This document shows, one piece after another, positions 61,200 through 64,000 of a stretch of DNA of 64,000 bases. The stretch is from Arenicola marina (lineage: Eukaryota > Annelida > Polychaeta > Arenicolidae): contig OZ025248.1 in NCBI GenBank assembly GCA_964019135.1, forward strand, positions 18,111,574 through 18,175,573, read 5' to 3'. Below the pieces are notes generated by a model, which searched no databases, was not told where the DNA came from, and was given only the letters and a program-made list of their open reading frames with translations. How positions within the stretch are numbered: position 1 is the stretch's first letter; every line of letters starts with the position of its first letter. The position numbers and the translations under genes were made by a program.

Positions 61200-61505
61200 A
61201 CAAGCTTGTGACGAACGATCCGCTTGTGTCGGATGTGTCGGATATCTCGCATGTCCCGGGTGTCGCCGTGACATGTCCCAGATGTCACGGATGTCTCGGG
61301 TACGTCAGATATCCCAGAAGTCCCAGATGTCCCGGATGTCCCGGATGTCCCGGATGTCCCGGATGTTCGGGATGTCCCAGATATTCGGGATGTCCCGAAT
61401 ATTCCGGACCTTTTCGCATGCTTTGGATGTTCTGGATGTTCCGGATCTGCTTGGTTCGCGGATGTCGCAGATGTCCCAGATTTTCGCGGTTTTTCGGGTG
61501 GACTC
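61200..61505. repeat. 9-bp array (GGATGTCCC) filling the variable module of unit B
   Basis: Imperfect nonamers GGATGTCCC, AGATGTCCC and GGATATTCC occur, most regular at 61326-61380. It occupies the interval that in unit A holds the TTGATATCAA-bounded element and directly abuts the next 38-bp array. Confidence 0.88.
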
Positions 61506-61850
61506 GATGGACGGACAAAGGAACAGGATTACTGCAGGGGGGAGATGGACGGACAAAGGAACGGGAATACTGCAGGGGGAAGATGGACGGACAAAGGAAC
61601 AGGAATACTGCAGGGGGTAGATGGATGGACAAAGGAACGGGAATACTGCAGGAGGAAGATGGACGGACAAGGGAACAGGAATACTGCAGGGGGTAGATGG
61701 ATGGACAAAGGAACGGGATTACTGCAGGGGGGAGATGGACGGACAAAGGAACAGGAATACTGCAGGGGGGAGATGGACGGACAAAGGAACAGGAATATTG
61801 CTGCAGTGGGAAGATTTACGAACAAAGGAACAGGAAGCATGCAGAAAGAG
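61506..61850. repeat. 38-bp minisatellite, unit C (about 9 copies)
   Basis: Same 38-bp consensus as unit B with mixed GATGGACGG and GATGGATGG subtypes. The right edge (CATGCAGAAAGAGGTTGGAT) is shared with the right edge of the unit B array. Confidence 0.94.
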
Positions 61851-64000
61851 GTTGGATACAGAAAACGGTGTTGGGCGGCAGACGCGGTAAACGGAAAAGG
61901 GGATCTAAAAAGTTGTATCCACACAGGAGCTTTAAGGTTAGGACGTGCATGGAGAGAAGCAAAAGACGCATCGACGGGTAGAGATAACTTTAGAAGTAGC
62001 GGGAGTCACACAACCTGATCGCTTCCTTATTTAGACTGTTCCACTCGCAGCTACCCCGGGGTGTCCTACCTTACCTTACCCTGTTCTACCCTGCCACACG
62101 CTCCCGTATCTCGACCCCCGCCCCCCTCCCCCGCTGCCTGAACCTGCCATGCCCTATCTATGCCTCAGGTTTATCGACTTCATGACAGATTTTCAACACA
62201 CGTGCGCCGACATGGCGTTCTATGGGGGCACGGGGGTGATGGTGTAGAGGTTGGGCTGTTTTCTCAGCGATGCGGTGTGTACCGATGGAACGTGTCAGTT
62301 TCAAGGGGCAACTAGAGACTGACATCTCCTGCCAAGCCTGCGCCAATCATATCCTGGTTTTGGGACCAGTCTCTACGAGGGCGGCATATGCCAAAGGAGA
62401 CGGCGCAATTAAAAACCCTAATGCTGGTAAATATGGGATTTATGTGGGTAATAACCGAGAGAAGGGGTTCGCGCCGCGCGAGGAATAACAACCACAAGCC
62501 CCCTTAGCCACCCACCTTCCCCAGTCCCGCTCAATTCTAGCTAAGGGACATCTGAGCCCGCAGGCGTTTTTCCTCTTCATTTTTGCCCGTTGAAGATACC
62601 ACTTCAATGCAATGAAGGAGTCTCAAGTCCCTGTCGATGTCGCCGTGATGTATCACCGTCAGTTCATATGTCGTGGGACAAGTATGTAATTAAGCCCCGT
62701 GTCGAGTCGGCCATCAGCGTTTTGCATCCGGGACATTCGTGCCGTGATATCCAACACGTGTTTTGCGAGTCGCGGCGGCCGCATGTGGAGGACCAGGCTG
62801 GCCTCGTACTCATCTCAACATGTGTGTTTGCAAGGACTGGAAAAGTACATTTGGTCATAAACTTAGTGTCGTCATGGCAACGATCATCCTGGTGTCAAAT
62901 TGACAAAATCAACAGCTCGTTTCGCATATATATTTTTTTTTCTTCGCAAATGTGTTTACTAAGGCATAGTTTTTATTCATTTATCCAGGCTGACAGATTC
63001 ATCAATAATCAGAATAATGATAATAATCAGAATCGGCCTCGCGCCATCAACAGTAGTTCCCTCGATTACCGCCAACAGTAATGGCGCCACAAGTCCCGCT
63101 ACAGAGTAATGCTCCCGCTGAAGAGTGCCAAGTACCAGATAGCATGACACCTTCGCCTGAATCCGTCCATACCTCAGCGATCATCATGCAAACTGACCTA
63201 ACGAGGGGGGTCGGAGCAGAGCCACAGTATCTCAATTATCACCTGACCAAGTCGCGTGGACTGTGTGCGTGATTTCACGCGACTACTAGCGAGAATTCTG
63301 GTCCTAAAGGTTCTCGCCGATTAATGTTTATATCCAGCGCTCCAGGCAACTAAGACGAGCGCGGTTCCCAAAAGCACACGCGGCAGCAAGACTGATTCTG
63401 GAAGGATAAGGCACCGTGAGCAGGCTTAATGACTACATTATGTTTCAAGGGAGCGCTTTGCAAGCCACCTACATGAGTTTTAGTTTTTGGGCAAGTAGGT
63501 GACTGTATATTAGCCCTGTAAATAATGTTCTGACTGGTACTGATACTTATATGTTGTCGCAGATTTCTTGATTTCCTTCTTGTGGGCGATATATTTGATT
63601 TCCCGCCCTTTTCCGGTCGGTTGTCTGCCCGATGACCTCACACAGCCGCGCACGTCGCTTGCCGGCTATCAACAAAAGAATGGCCCACCTCTTGGTAGGC
63701 ATCCCTTTCCGTGTTTTACAAGCCATTAATGATGGGCAACGTCGTTCGGTGTATCATGGAGGCCTCGTTTGTGCAAAAAAGCGATTTCTCGAAAACTGGG
63801 TGTAGTTCCCGACTGAGGCACAATGGTGGAGTAATGAACGTGGTGAAACGGGCGTTACCCCAGAAGCGTCGATGGAAGCGATTTTGATTGTCGAGCTCTG
63901 ATGATTCCGTATAACAAACTAGTGGTGCGTTAAGGACGATGTGTCATAGAAGATGATTAATTAAAATGCGCTGGAACGCGTGTTAATCGTTCATGAGTTC
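61506..64000. repeat. Macrosatellite unit C (partial, cut by the window edge)
   Basis: Begins with a short 38-bp array (61506-61850, about 9 copies) and continues with flank I nearly identical to 48311-50449 of unit B until the window ends. The array of units therefore continues beyond 64000, at least for the rest of this unit. No gene supported. Confidence 0.87.

Larger units (their letters stand above)
42632..61505. repeat. Macrosatellite unit B
   Basis: Same module order as unit A, with a hugely expanded 38-bp array, a short 27-bp array and a short 37-bp array. Its first 2.15 kb after the 38-bp array (48300-50449) is nearly identical to unit C (61850-64000) at a constant offset of about 13,550 bases, with roughly one change per 60 bases in lines I compared. 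Private features are a 5.06-kb insert at 53612-58667 and a 9-bp array at 61200-61505. Confidence 0.87.

Noticed and set aside
25403-64000. rDNA intergenic spacer interpretation of the tandem unit
   Set aside because: The unit length and nested arrays are reminiscent, but I see no 18S, 5.8S or 28S sequence in the complete units A or B.

Overview
This is eukaryotic (metazoan) genomic DNA. It holds one confident protein gene and is otherwise dominated by minisatellites, MITE-like elements and a large tandem duplication. The gene is an intronless, full-length Toll-like receptor on the minus strand (7765-11226) with the multiple-cysteine-cluster ectodomain typical of protostome Tolls. That architecture, the tRNA-derived SINEs and an L1/Tx1-like LINE suggest a marine invertebrate, probably a lophotrochozoan such as a mollusc or annelid; this is inference, and amphioxus or another invertebrate cannot be excluded.

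Region 1-7.7 kb: a 99-bp satellite (1-870), a G-rich GGTGGC/GGTGCT tract (1012-1475), a tRNA-derived SINE, a 31-bp minisatellite (2326-4225), a 421-bp PIF/Harbinger-type MITE with perfect TIRs and a TAA target duplication (4386-4806), a second SINE and a TA microsatellite. Region 7.7-11.2 kb: the TLR gene. Region 11.2-25.4 kb: GC-rich and low-complexity intergenic DNA with several short arrays, and a 1.55-kb non-autonomous element with roughly 300-bp inverted repeats (20641-22186).

Region 25.4-64 kb: three consecutive copies, the last cut by the window edge, of one large composite tandem unit: unit A 25403-42631, unit B 42632-61505, unit C from 61506. The module order is 38-bp array, flank I, flank II, 27-bp array, flanks III and IV, 37-bp array, flank V, a variable module, then the 38-bp array of the next unit. 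Array lengths change drastically between units: the 38-bp array has about 15, 149 and 9 copies in A, B and C, and the 37-bp array about 91 in A against 14 in B. Units B and C look nearly identical by eye; A is clearly more diverged. Each unit carries private insertions. Unit B holds a 5-kb insert with a decayed L1/Tx1-like LINE inside an inverted copy of unit sequence. Unit A holds a 1.24-kb insert with a 20-bp array, a 1.54-kb insert flanked by CTCTCAC, and a 3-kb element bounded by inverted arrays of a palindromic 21-bp repeat.

No rRNA gene, tRNA gene, CRISPR array or second convincing coding gene was found. The very long open frames over 42.6-48.4 kb follow from a stop-free 38-bp repeat and are not annotated as genes. 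All identities and copy numbers were judged by eye from the sequence.
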